In this document: positions 52,527-63,986 of the stretch, in pieces
Layout: each line of letters begins with the position of its first letter
How positions within the stretch are numbered: the stretch's first letter is position 1
DNA from: Rutpela maculata
Taxonomy: Eukaryota; Arthropoda; Insecta; Coleoptera; Cerambycidae
DNA length: 64,000 nt
Assembly (NCBI GenBank): GCA_936432065.2
Contig: OW386293.2
Location: 19,108,234-19,172,233 of the forward strand
Reading direction: 5' to 3'
The notes under the pieces: generated by a model
Told to the model about the DNA's origin: nothing
Database searches by the model: none
The model's input: the letters and a program-made list of their open reading frames with translations, nothing else
Position numbers and translations under genes: made by a program

Positions 52527-54885
52527 GAAGGTAATAAGCCATCTAGCTTTCATCGATTAGTTTTTACCGTTATGAGAAAAGATAAATTATACTTACATTA
52601 AAATGACCTTCACAACAATCAAATGTCGATTTCAATTTGGTAACATCGCGCCTCGCTCATTTCAGTTTCCGCGAATAATTGGTAAACTTTTTATTTGGAG
52701 TATTTACGGAAGTATCCCTGCATCTTGGCACAAAACACCAGTTATTTGGTGCACCACTCATGTTTCTGACTTATGATAATAACATTAAGAGTATTTAACA
52801 ATTTATAAACACATAAAAAAATAACAGTTGTATATAGTACCACTATAGTAAACAATGATGCTTTATTTATATAGAGAGTGATGTCACTATATTTGTTTTA
52901 AAATTATTAAAAAAAAAAATTTGTGGAAAATTGTTTCAGCTATAATATATATCATAAGTATCTTACATTTTTCGTCTTGAAAACAAAGTGGAAACACCCT
53001 ATTGCGACCCAAGAGTTCTGCATTACCCTACTCTTTTTTTAAGAAAAAAGTTCAAAAGGACCCCTCAACAAATTCAAGGTTTATTTTTAAGCTTCCCCTC
53101 CTTTGAAACCCCCTCCCGATTTTTATTTTTGAATATTAGTTTGTCATGAAAGAACGAACTTGAAATGTTAATTATAGCTACAGTCAAATTAATTTTATAT
53201 GAGAACGTTCAGTTTTTATGAATCCCTTCTTCCTCTATCGTTAATTTTGACACATTTCAGTAACCTCCTCCCCTCTAAAAGCGAAGATATTTGTTGAAAG
53301 GACACGAATGTGTTATCTTCAAAATTAATTTTAAGCTTCTTATTTTTAACCGACTTTGATTTAAGGTAGTGTGGTTTTCAACACTAATGTTATTGTGGAT
53401 AATTTAATTAAAAGTTTTGTAATAATTCTTTATTTTTATTAGACTTACAAAAGTAAGTATAGAATATCGTCAAATAATAAAACGACAAATACTGCTGATA
53501 AGATACAAGCCGAACATACAATTATTAAAACAATCATAAGGCTATTTTAAACATAGACAATAATATTATATAATGGTATATATTAGCATGAAATACAGAT
53601 TAAAAAAATAATAAAAAATATAAATTAGTACATTTTTCACTTATTCTTCCACATTCCAAAAAGCAACAAAATAAAAGTTGTATTTTAACAGCATAATTTT
53701 TTCTTTATATTTGAAAATTTTATTGTCGTTCAATAATTTGAGAGAAAGTGGTAGTTTAATGAGTAATCTGATTGGTATGATCATGGGCCCGTTGGCCATT
53801 AATGATAGTCTATGTTGAGGTACATCGCCGTTGTACGTTGGTCTTAAGAAATAATTATGTTTCATTTCTGTTGGTCACAAATTTATGCGGATTGCACTTT
53901 ACATAATAAACACAGTTTAAAACATATAAACAAGAAATCGTTAGAATGCCTACTTGTGAGAATACATTCCTGCGAGTCTTTGAATAACATTGTACGTATT
54001 ATTTTCTTTTGTAGAATGAACAACATTAATTTTGTTGCTGTTTCCCCAACACATTATACAATATTTCAGCCTCGATTGAACGTATCCAAATTAACACATA
54101 TTAATATCATCTAAACTAACATGACTTCTTAACTGATATATTGAGGAACATGAAGCTTTAATTTGCTTATTAAGAAGTCAATATGATTACTCCAATAAGG
54201 GAGTCGATGTAAAGCCCTAAAAAATGACATAATTACTTTGTCTCGCACTTTGCCCATCAATTCTGATAAGCAAACGCGAAGTGAGAATAAAAGGTAATCT
54301 GGATTTAGGTTATTAAGCGCAATAGTTTTGAATCAAAGTTATAGGTAAATTTGGTTGATCTCTAATATCATGAAAAGGTTTAAATGAAACAGACGATTTG
54401 GTATTATCTGAAAATTATGTGATGTATAATCCATTAACCATATAAGCATATAATAAATAAAGCAGCACACCACCCCGAGGGACGTCAGTGTCGGTAAGAC
54501 TGAGATAAGATTGAAATAATTGCCCGTTGGAATTTAACTGGACCTCTTATGATCTATCTTTTAAGTATGACTTAATCCAGCATAGAGGAGAAACTCTTCC
54601 TCCGTATTTGAAAAGATTATCAGCTAACAAATTATGATTTATCGTGTCAAACGCATGACTTAAAAATCAAGGAATATACTGGTTGTTTTTTCTTTTGGAT
54701 CAAAACTATTCAATACGAAACTATACAGCGCTAACGCTGCATCCTGTGTAGATAAACCCCAAAACCGAACTGATTATTTTATTTGTAAGTAACTTTTCAG
54801 CAGTTAAGAAATTTTACAATCTATTGTAATATGCTTGTTCATATATTTTGGAGAAAATGGACTGAAGTACCAAGTACCACACCTC

Positions 54886-56226
54886 AAAGGGCCACTACAA
54901 CCCTCTGGTATGTAGAAGGATCTTTGGTAAAACGTGGGGTAACAATGCTGTGATAGTAAGACCAATGATCTTATTCTTCTGTTGCGTAATGGCCTACGGT
55001 ACCAGGCTATACATTCAACAGAAGCTAACACAACTTCAAAGACTCGCCTGTTTTGGAGTCACAGGAGCAATGTGTATGACCACCACAGCAGCTCTGGAGG
55101 TCCTTCTAGAATTCGTGCCCCTCCACTTGATGATTGAGGCCGAGGCTCGGAAAGCGCCCTACAGGCTCAGGTGCGGTGGTCAGTGGAAGACCGGAGATCA
55201 ATTGGGGCATACAAGAGCTCTCTCTGACGTGATCTCACTCACTTCTGGAGGCCAGGAGTGATGACATGGTGCTTCCTTTTTCATCTCATGACTTTGAAGT
55301 TATCATCCCCAAAAGGGAACACTGAATCAAATTCGAGGACATACTCAGGTCTGCCGGTATCGTCTGATTCACAGACGGATCGAGGTTTTAAGAAAGTGCT
55401 GGAGCGGGAATATACCGTGAAAGGCCCAGGGTTGAACTCTCTTATGCCCTGGGCAAATTCGCCACGGTATTCCAGACTGAGATCTTTGCTATTTTGGTCT
55501 GCACACAGGAGAATATCCAAAGGAAACATTCCATCAAGCACATATTTATATGTAGCGATAGTCAAGTGGCCCTCAAGGCCCTTGCATCGGTCCGGAACAA
55601 GTCAATGCTGGTTCAATACTGTAAATAGGCTCTCTGTGAACATGGCCCATCCAACTAGGTCAAACTTCTCTGGGTGCCTGGACACAGCAACATCAAGGGT
55701 AACGAGCGGGTAGACGCTCTGGCTCCCCCAACTGGGTCCGGAGTCGGCTCTCGGATATCCTAGATCAAATTCCAAGAAGTCAATAGAAAACTGGACACGG
55801 TGCCTTCTGGGCCTCCTACCCAGGACTTCAGCAAGCATAGCTTCTAATCCTTGCCGAAGCGAGCAGAACAAATCCTGCGACTAAGCAGGAAACAGGTCAG
55901 AATCGTGGTAGGTCTTTTGATTGGACTCGGCTCTTTCAGAAAACACCTGCAAACTATAGGGGTGGTTGACAACTCCGACTGCAGGTTCTGCGGGGACGAC
56001 GAAGAAACTTCTTGCCTAGTCTTATGAACTTGAGGCACAAACACTTCGGCATTGACTTTCCGGTGCTGGAGGAAATAAGGAATGCCCCCATAGGAAGGAT
56101 TTTGGCCTTGGGTTAGAATCCAGCCTGAATGGGCGAATTCAATAAATTCGTGGCGGTAGCACAATGGACCACAAGGCCTGAGGGTGGCGACCCTTCGTCG
56201 CTCAGCTAAAAGAAGAAGAAGAGAAG
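54886..56226 (+). mobile_element. 5'-truncated R1-type LINE with 10-bp target duplication
   Basis: Flanked by the perfect direct repeat ACCACACCTC (54876-54885, 56227-56236). It contains the end of the reverse transcriptase, a degenerate RNase H domain and a Cys/His C-terminal region, and ends in AAAAGAAGAAGAAGAGA. R1-type LINEs carry a C-terminal RNase H in some clades. It lies within the minus-strand LINE, not in rDNA. Confidence 0.85.
54950..56215 (+). pseudogene. R1-type ORF2 C-terminus with RNase H, degenerate
   Basis: The first frame (54950-55258) has QLQRLACFGVTGAMCMTTTA, then ALEVLLEFVPLHLMIEAEA, the conserved end of R1-clade reverse transcriptases. Across shifted frames the RNase H part follows: CSDSQVALKALASVRNKSM-like and LWVPGHSNIKGNERVDAL-like words (55550-55720). 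Then DCRFCGDDEETSC (a Cys-rich motif) and the end near GPQGWRP-like sequence. There are many frameshifts and stops. Known role: RNase H removes template RNA in retrotransposition; not functional here. Confidence 0.75.
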
Positions 56227-56800
56227 ACCACACCTCCATAATTAGAAATTTGAGATTTATCAGATTTATGAAGTGGATTAGGATCGAATTTTTGAGGGCA
56301 CTAGGAAATATTCCTTCACAAGCGGACTTACTTACTAATATACTTAGAAGACTACAAATGTAATCTAGTAATGAAGCGGTGATATGATCGAATCCAGCCG
56401 AATTTTTGACGGCTATGGATCTAATAATATCCTTAACCTCATCATGCGTAACTGGTGTTAAGAACAAAGAATGGTTATTAAATTCTAGGTATTTAGAGTT
56501 ATTTGAGACAACCTAGTTAATGCATTTATCGAACTGATTATGGAATAATAATTGAAACTCTCTGCGGCACTTTTGAAATCTGTTATAATAATACTCTCCG
56601 TATCCGTAAATGATGATGGTAGATTATTATTATTTTTTGAGTGATCATTGTTTTTAATAAAATTCCGAGCTGTTTTGCATTTATTTATGGAATTTAGCAT
56701 TAACAAATCATAGTACCTACATTATTTTTGTGTTTTTAATATTTTTTCGTAATTTTTTAATTTTTCTTGTCATAATTTTGAAACCTGCAAGCGTAATAAA

Positions 56801-57771
56801 CATGACTTCAGCGCAATTTTTATGATGCCTATTAAAAATTTCTGTTTAGTTGTTATAATCTACCTATTCGATTAAATCAAACAGATATAAAAGTCACCAA
56901 GTAAAGTACACTCTCTTTTTGTCCTATATCGTCCATGCTATTTAAATAATTTATAGGAAAGCCGGCTATTTAATGGCTTCGGATGAATGATTCATTAAAT
57001 TTAATTGCGTCTTTTTGCCTTAAAAGCCTCGTTCAATGGCTCGCAATCAACAATACACTATGATTGACCACAGTTGGTGAATCAAAATGCAATAATAAGG
57101 GGTAATCGAGCGCGTTGAAGGGAAAATAACCTTCACTTTGGCCATATTATCGAAGACTAACCGGAATTTATCTTCAATAAGGCATCCCTCATTTTTCTAT
57201 GAAAAGAACTTATTAATGTTCTCGTGAGATCCCTCTTTAATAATTTATAAAGTGAATCAGGCTTATTACTCTCGGATATATGGAAGTAAAAAGAAGTAGT
57301 AACGCAAGTGTTACTAATATAGTAGAAAACAAAATATATCTATCTAATTATCTCAGTTAAAAATTAGAAAATTAATAGATATTATTAGTCAAAATCAGGT
57401 TTCTTGAATGTATTACAGATTTCGTTATAATAGAAAATTTCGGTATGAAGTTGGTAATAATTTATTCGAAATCAAAGACGCCTGAGTAGAGTTTCTCAGG
57501 GTGCTGTTTTGGCTACTGTATTTAATATACCACGGTCGCTTATAATATGAAATTCTTGACTATTGCTTTTTTTGTAGATTTTAAAACCTGAAATTTGCCA
57601 CAGACATTCCTTAGCACCTAAGTTTGGTGATAAAAATTCAGTACGGCGTAGCTTTTAGGGCAAAGCTTGTCACATTTTAGTACATTCCAAAAGGAGTAGA
57701 AACTTGATTTTTGTTTAGAGTGAAGCAATATTTTCTGTAGGTTAAAAAAATTCAAGCCGGAAAATTCTAGC
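56801..57771. other. No recognisable gene
   Basis: AT-rich with a somewhat GC-richer part at 56930-57240. No convincing coding frame and no inverted termini. It may be old single-copy sequence. Confidence 0.5.
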
Positions 57772-58430
57772 TGATCCGGACAGACAGACAGACAGACAGA
57801 CCGTCCTGTGGACCAGACCAGTGTATCCATATGTGCTTTAATCCGCTGAACCTGACCGCAGTCAGAATTTTCAGATTGGCTCGCTTTTCATTCCTAACTC
57901 CAAAAAACACCCCTAAAACGAAAAAAAGTGGTGTGTTCTGCAGATCAGACCAATCTATCCTCATGTATTTTGACCCGCTGAATCCGAATCTGAAGTCAGT
58001 ATTGTCAGATTGGCTTGGTTTTTATGTCTAACCTCGAAAAACCCCCCAAAATTTTTTTTAATACGCGTATTTCATAACCTTAAACGCCATAACCTCATAT
58101 CACTGTAACCTCATAACCCTACAACTTCATAACAATGTGAAAGGCAAAAAAAATGGTTTTTACTGGTGTTTCTTGAGGTTAGAAATGCAGAGTGAGCCAA
58201 TCTGACTTCAGATTCGGATTCAACAGGTCAAAATACATAGGGATACATTGGTCTGCTCCGCCGGATAGACCAACTTTATTTTTCGTTTTAGGGGTGTGTT
58301 TTGGATGAAAAATGAGTCAATCTGTAAATTCTGACTTCGGATTCAGATTCAACGGGTAAAAATACATAAAGGTACACTTGTCTGGTTAACTAGACGGACC
58401 ACTTTTTTTTGTGGGGCTGTGTAATTAAAA
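57772..58430. repeat. Inverted and tandem ~130-bp repeat cluster
   Basis: Units with CATGTATTTTGACCCGCTGA, ATCCGAATCTGAAGTCA and CAGATTGGCTCG are repeated twice in one orientation (57800-58050) and twice inverted (58150-58420), around AACCTCATAACC repeats. The left edge starts with (GACA)n (57779-57801). No coding function. Confidence 0.65.
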
Positions 58431-58605
58431 TTAAATTGAACAGATATGCTGAAAACATTCTGTGAAACCCGTTTTTGGATTCATTCAATAGCCCCAGAAA
58501 GCGAAAATAATTAAGAGAATATGGGGTTGAAATGCCATATGAATCTTTCAAAATTTACATATTGCCTATTAGTCCAGACGACAGAAATCATTTTATAGTG
58601 AAACC

Positions 58606-60091
58606 CACAAAAAGTTGCAAACCGAATAATTTTTTTTAATGAGTTTGCGAAAGTGTATAGAATGATATCCTGAAAAGTTTACATTCCGCTCGGATGCAGA
58701 ACATAAAAAAAAAGTGAAAAAAAATATTTTTTTTATCAATTGTTTTAAAATTTTTAAATTAAATCAGGCTAGAAAAAAACAAAACATATAGGTGGGTAGA
58801 CCACGTGTTTCTGAACAAAAAATGTTCTAATAAAATTTATCGCTAAAGCCGCGGTTTTCCCGGAAAAAAATAGTGAAGAACACGGTTAAATGCATGCTAC
58901 GGAAACTTTAAAAATTCTTAGCAGTTCTAACAAGTAAAATAAAGCTTTTTCTCTTTCTGATTACACATCCTTTACATTTTTCTTAGTGACTAAGAGGATA
59001 AATAGTGAGTCTGGAGGCAAAATATATAATTATGAACGCATACACAGACACCACACATAACCGCTGAATCGCTCGCATGAATTTTTACGTGCCTTTACTG
59101 TATTGTATCTTTTACAGATACACCTATCCACATTTCAGCTATATCCATTGAATTCCTTATACATGTATTAATGTATTGGAAAAGTTCCAGAATTTATGTT
59201 CAAAACAATCAAAGATATTTTTATAGTTATAAGGATAAGATCATGACAATTTCTCATCATGATATGATTAATCATATTTTCGAAAAAATGCATAAAAGTA
59301 AACGAATTTGTGTTTGCACATTCGAAAAGTATACATTTTTCCGAAATAGTGATATTTTATTTTTTCCAATGGGTCAATTTCTCGGCAAGTTACAGCCTCC
59401 AATGTATATATTTATCAAGAAAATCATAAAGCAATTAAATTAAAATGATTTGAGATGTACTTTTTTTTGAATCTACGTTACTACAACTTAATAAACCATA
59501 ATAATCATTAAGTGTACACACTTTTTAACAGTTCTCAAAGAAGAAAGAATTTTTTTGAAGGGCTTTTATTTTCTTCTATATTTTCTATTGCGACGATTGA
59601 GTTCGGGCGTGATTATATACATAAATATATTTTTTCCATCCATCCTTTGCTTGTTTTGTTTAAAACAAAAAAGCATCAGAAAGCTACAATTTCCATCTTT
59701 TAAATGAACCAACACTCATATAGATTGAACAAATTCTGATTTAGTGACATGTAATTCAATGCGTCGGTGGCACAGTCATGCGTATTCAACCGCGCGCACG
59801 CATGTTATAACGTTACACTTGACTATTTTTTTCCGGGAAAACCGTGTTTTTAGCGATAAATTTTGTTAGCACATTTTTCGTTCTTAAATACGTGATCTAT
59901 CCATCTGTATTTTTTGTTTTTTTCTAGCTTGACTTAATTTCAAAATTTTGAAAAAATGGATGAAAAAAAATTTGTTTTCACTTTTTTTTATCTTCTGCAT
60001 CCGAGCGAAATGTAAACTTTTCAGGATATTATTCTACACACTTTCACGAACTCACTAAAAAAAGTTTACACAGTTTGCAACTTTTTGTGAG
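58606..60091. mobile_element. Fold-back element related to 35815-38135
   Basis: The ends CACAAAAAGTTGCAAAC (left) and GTTTGCAACTTTTTGTG (right; the tip has one or two differences). The arms of ~350 bp contain the CGCTCGGATGCAGA / TCTGCATCCGAGCG pair and TTTCCCGGAAAAA, also found in 36525-37470. The loop carries a 90-codon open frame (59171-59443, MYWKSSRIYVQNNQRYF...) with no recognised family. Flanks AGTGAAACCC and AGTAAATACC are similar at 7 of 10 positions, so a 9-10-bp duplication is only a possibility. Confidence 0.65.
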
Positions 60092-60440
60092 TAAATACCT
60101 TCATCGACTGGGCTATATTAATAACGTTGCCATTTCTTTAGCTGTAGGTGTGAAATTGCAAGTTTTGTTATCTCTAAAAATAAGTGAGATTGAATACTAC
60201 ATAATATTTTTAGTAGTCCCAAAGCTAAATAAAAATGTAATACTGGGTTGTGATTGGTTGGCTATGACAAATGCAAATTTAGATTTTGCTACTGACATAT
60301 TTTAGCGGTCGGAAATAAGGATTAAGTAAAAAATACTTTTTATTTCGAGAGCAAATATGATGAGTCATTGCCTATAAACACAACTGTAGGATCTTCAGCT
60401 GGATATATCACACTCAAATATTGCAAATATTAAGTAATAT
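60092..60440 (+). pseudogene. Ty3/gypsy-type aspartic protease fragment
   Basis: Reads SKYLHRLGYINNVAISLAVG, then ISEIEYYIIFLVVPKLNKNV and ILGCDWLAMTNANLDF, the C-terminal half of gypsy-type retroviral-like proteases (pattern FLVVP.L...VILG.DWL...NA..DF). The N-terminal half with the catalytic DTG is absent where the fold-back 58606-60091 adjoins. The frame stops at 60303, with a weak continuation after it (ESKYDESLPINTTVG-like, shifted). Known role: processes Gag-Pol of LTR retrotransposons. It is a relic; no long terminal repeats, reverse transcriptase or integrase were found. Confidence 0.7.
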
Positions 60441-60534
60441 TTTAATTTAATATTATATCTTATCCTAGCCATTTCTGTATAATTTTTAATGTTTTTTTAA
60501 TCAGTTTTTCATGTACTTTTATTCCCCGTATATA

Positions 60535-62588
60535 CAGTGTGTCCCAGGATAGATGTAACAAGAGGTGTAATGGACCAAAAATTTTGGAATTTTGGAATGG
60601 TATTTGGGGATTGAATCCTGCTTGTTGTAGAACTAAAGTATACAAAAAAATGACTTGATTTGGTGTTCTACAGGGTGTTTTATAAGCAAAGTTGTAAATT
60701 TTCAAAATATGAAAAAATTCCACTAAGAAAAGTTATTTAGAATGCAATTTTATACATCTATACAAAATTTCAGGAATATAAAATTATTTTTTGAAGCTTC
60801 CCATTTTTTCAATAAATTAGTATTATATTTCAAACCATTCAATTAAAACTGCATAGAAATTATTTTTTGTGAATTAATATTTAAAGTTATGTAGAAGCTA
60901 AAAGTAGGCTATGAGAAAAGCAGTGGATACACATTTATCATTTATTATTGACATATCTGTCAAACGTAGTCAATATTATCCTTAATTTCTGTTTCAAATT
61001 AATGAACCAAGCATAAAATATTAAGTGAAAATGGTATTCACAGTGCGTGAAAAAATTTATATTGTGCAATGCTACGGAATTGGCGGTGAAAACTCGCTAA
61101 GAGAAGTAGTAAGCCAATTTAATTTGAAATTTCCAAACACTGCTTTATCACGTACTCAGGCTATGAGAATAATTAAAGTTTCTGGCTACTGGTAGTGTTC
61201 TTAACATGAAAAGAAAAATAAAAGCATATGATAAAGACAATGTTGGGGCTATTATAGCTCATGCCTCTGTTATAGAAAATCCTAGGATGCCACTAAGAGA
61301 GAGATCAGCTCTTATTAATATTAGCAAGTCTGAACTCCAAAGAATTTACAAGGCAAAGAAAATTAGGGCATATAAAGCAAATTATAAACATACGCTTGAA
61401 CAGGGAGATGACGGCCGTAGGTTGGATTTTTGTTTGACCATTGGAGAAAAAATCATGGAAGAGAGATTTTTTCATCATTTCATAATTTTCTCAGATGAAT
61501 CCACATTCACAACCAATGGTGTCATTTCATCTCAGAATTGTCGGTTTTGAGCTTCTGAAAATCCAAATTTTAGAATTCATTGTAGAAGAAAATATTATAA
61601 AAAATTGAATGTGTGGTGTGCCGTTTCTTATCACGTTGGAGTTATTGGACCTTATTTCATTGAGGGAAGGTTAAACCAGCACACTTATTTACAGCTTCTT
61701 GAAAGATTTTCTGAAGAACATTTAAATATTTTAAGAGATATGCCTTTAGTTCATTTTCAACATGATGGTTGCCCTGGCCACTCCACAGAAATGGTTAATC
61801 GGTGGTTGAATTTAAATTTTGGAGAAAATTGAATTGCCAGGAATGGACCGATCAAGTGGCCGGTGAGATCCCCAAACCTATCAATATTGGATTTCTTTTT
61901 ACGGGGTCGCCTCAAGCAGTTGGTTTACGCTGAACCACCTAACGATGTAGCAGTATTGAAGCAGATAATTACAAATGCCGTAAACTCCATACCGTTAGAT
62001 CATATTCGAAACAGTTTTAAGGACTTCAGGCGAAGGATCGAAATGTGTGTGGATGTGGGTAGTAGCTACGTCGAATAATAAAAAAATTGTAAACATTGTT
62101 TTGTATTGGTCAATAATTAATTTGTTTGTGAATCTGTTATGTTTTTGACATTTATTACTTGTCATAATTTTTAAACCTCATTAATCTTCTGTTAGTAATT
62201 GTTCCTTGTTTTACAATTAGTTCGATTAACATTATACCTTCTTACATCTCGTATATTCAATTTTTTATTTACCAACTCTTAATTCGCAAAAAATGGGAAG
62301 TTTCAAAAAAATAATTTTATATTCCTGAACTTTGATATAGAAGTATAAAATTGCATTCTAAATAACTTTTCTTAGTGGAATGTTTTCATATTTTGAAAAA
62401 TAAAGGTACTTTATTAGTGGTGATTTTTACAACTTTGCTTATAAAACACCCTGTAGAACACCAAATCAAGTCATTTTGGGTATACTTTAGTTTTACAACA
62501 AGCACGACTCAATCTCCAAATACCATTCCAAAATTCCAAAATTTTTGGTCCTTTACAACTCTTGTTACATCTATCCTGGGACACATTG
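60535..62588 (+). mobile_element. Nearly complete mariner-like element with ~290-bp inverted repeats
   Basis: CAGTGTGTCCCAGGATAG at the left and, in reverse, CAATGTGTCCCAGGATAG at the right are flanked by TA (60533-60534, 62589-62590). The inverted repeats run about 60535-60825 and 62292-62588. The single coding region (61031-62078) is a transposase with few disabling changes. A second copy is at 1-651 in the opposite orientation. Confidence 0.92.
61031..62078 (+). pseudogene. Mariner-like transposase (catalytic spacing DD41D), lightly damaged
   Basis: The N-terminus MVFTVREKIYIVQCYGIGG is a DUF4817-type helix-turn-helix. One frameshift near 61180 separates it from the main frame (from 61206), which has VIENPRMPLRERSALINISK and DFCLTIGEKIMEE. 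The first catalytic Asp is in FIIFSDESTFTTNG, the second in HFQHDGCPGHS, the third in SPNLSILDFFLRG; the last two are separated by 41 positions, counting one stop codon. The two in-frame stops (TGA at 61548-61550 and 61830-61832) stand where relatives have Trp, so each could be a single G-to-A change. All three catalytic Asp remain. Known role: cut-and-paste transposition into TA sites. Confidence 0.88.
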
Positions 62589-62691
62589 TATATTTACAAG
62601 TAAATATTGTTACCTCTTCTCATTCTTAATATGTATAAATCCGTTCTCTGAATTTTCCCCACTCCGTAACTGATTATTTCTGTGGGGTGGT

Positions 62692-63090
62692 GTAACAAAA
62701 ACACTCAATGGAGTCCCAGAAACAGCCCAATATTCAATTGTTTTTTGTGTGTCTGTGTTCTATGTATATTTGTATACGCGGTTTTCTAGAAAATGGCGGA
62801 AGATCCGGTGATACTCATATATCACACAGGCACAAAAAAAAAATAAAAATGGTGTGTTCCTGGGACTCCATTAGGCAATCCCCATGTATTTCGACGTGCT
62901 GAATACGAATTAGGTGTCCGTTTAACTCCACCTCCCACAAATTTTCAGTAAATCGCGAAAATAACCTAAATATGAGCTTTCTTTGGGTTATTTTCGCGAT
63001 TTTTTAAAGAATGGTGGATGATGCAGCTAAAAGGACTCATGTTCGGCACGTCGAAATACATGGAGATCCAGGAACAAACCACTTTTTTAA
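62692..63090. repeat. Fold-back with GTTCCTGGGACTCC motifs
   Basis: GTGTTCCTGGGACTCCATTA, then CATGTATTTCGACGTGCTGA, is mirrored by GGCACGTCGAAATACATGG, then AGATCCAGGAACAAACCAC. A further inverted pair, TCGCGAAAATAACC / GGTTATTTTCGCGA, lies in the centre. A third partial copy of the motif (ATGGAGTCCCAGAAACA) is at 62708. It shares its layout with 57772-58430. Confidence 0.65.
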
Positions 63091-63857
63091 TTTTGTGTGC
63101 CTTGTAATTTATATAATATATTAATATAATTAATTTATAATATTAATCCTGTTTTTCATGAATTTAAATGTGTTTTGTGTATGTGTTAAAAATAAGTTAT
63201 ATTCATACCTCGGCATAATTCTATTCATATTTTGTTTGGTGTATACTCTAACATAATTATATAAATTATTAATTAAAGAAGATAAATTGGCAAATATGTA
63301 GACATAAAACGTGCACATGTATGTGTGTATGTAAATGTTTTGATATATGTACATATGCACAATATTCTGCCTAAAACACTGTCCATCCTAAAAATATGTA
63401 TCATTTTGTTTAAATATCAAATAAACGATTCACACTTGTGAGCAAGTCTTAGATTTTTGTAAGCTGTTTATAAGAACACCTTGTTCAGAGGACAATATTT
63501 ATATTATTCACTAGACGATATCTGCTGTATACTATCAAGCCTTGGGATTCTTATGGATTATTTGGATATATTTTGGAATTAAATTTATTTTGCAATCATT
63601 GTATTATATTACACTAAAAGTGATAATAAATATTCTATTCTATTCCATTATTCTATCTCGATCTTTAGAATTGCATTTGGAGGAAAAGAGAAATCAATTT
63701 CAGTTTCAGTTTAACAGTTATTTTAGTAACAGTACATAGGTAAATTCATTTTAATTCGTGTAAAGCCGTTTGAAGTGCGCGGCTTATATTTTGATTCAAT
63801 CCACTGAAGTGAATAGTGCACGCTGCAGATATTAATCATCTTAACTTCAACGGTATT
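63091..63857. other. No recognisable gene
   Basis: AT-rich; contains short alternating purine-pyrimidine stretches (63290-63360, ATGTATGTGTGTATG) but no recognised motif or element ends. Confidence 0.5.
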
Positions 63858-63986
63858 ATGAAAATGCATGGAAAGGAAAATAATGAAGCAGCGTCCCCAT
63901 TATCTTTAATTTTAAATATATTACTCACGCTGTTGGTGAACACCCACATAACGACATTTAATATACGGGGTCTGAAAGAAACGTAG
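63858..63986 (+). CDS. Candidate first exon or short ORF with a signal-peptide-like start
   Basis: ATG at 63858 opens a 42-codon frame ending at TAG (63984-63986): MKMHGKENNEAASP, then the hydrophobic LSLILNILLTLLVN, then THITTFNIRGLKET. A short polar start plus a hydrophobic stretch of about 14 residues resembles a signal peptide or membrane anchor. If it is a first exon, a donor GT would lie within the last codons (GGGGTCTG), which is a weak site. The upstream region is richer in G+C than its surroundings and has no repeat partner in the window. No protein family is recognised; a chance ORF is quite possible. Confidence 0.28.
   Translation: MKMHGKENNEAASPLSLILNILLTLLVNTHITTFNIRGLKET

Larger units (their letters stand above)
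49564..52999. mobile_element. TA-flanked element interrupted by a LINE
   Basis: The ends GGGTGTTTTCCAC (left) and GTGGAAACACCC (right) are flanked by TA (49562-49563, 53000-53001). Without the LINE it is about 950 bp with no coding sequence, so a Tc1-mariner-type non-autonomous element. Its TA target is the last two bases of the AATA duplication of 46749-49559. Confidence 0.7.
53641..56790 (-). pseudogene. CR1-like ORF2 (reverse transcriptase), degenerate and interrupted
   Basis: From 56790: KNYEKILKTQK and LMLNSINKCKTARNFIKNND (linker), then SFTDTESIIITDFKSAAESF, then TPVTHDEVKDIIRSIAVKNS, AGFDHITASLLDYI and GIFPSALKNS (fingers). After the inserted LINE: KIYEQAYYNRL, LGFIYTGCSV (damaged), then SIFLDF with the aligned AFDTINHNLL-like motif A in another frame. 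The YADD region is lost near 54420. The last part (53865-53641) reads LPLSLKLLNDNKIFKYKEKI and ends FYFVAFWNVEE. Many stops and frameshifts. Known role: LINE reverse transcriptase. Confidence 0.75.
53413..56800 (-). mobile_element. CR1-like LINE, split by a plus-strand R1-like LINE
   Basis: The minus-strand ORF2 runs from about 56800 to 53641, with 3' UTR to AATAAAGAATTATTACAAAAC near 53413. It is interrupted at 54886-56226. The protein alignment continues across the gap (SQISNYGGV before, SKIYEQAYYNRL after), confirming one LINE cut by another. Confidence 0.8.

Noticed and set aside
54804..55031. Minus-strand ORF over the LINE junction
   Set aside because: It crosses the insertion boundary of the R1-type LINE at 54886 and is antisense to it; a shadow frame.
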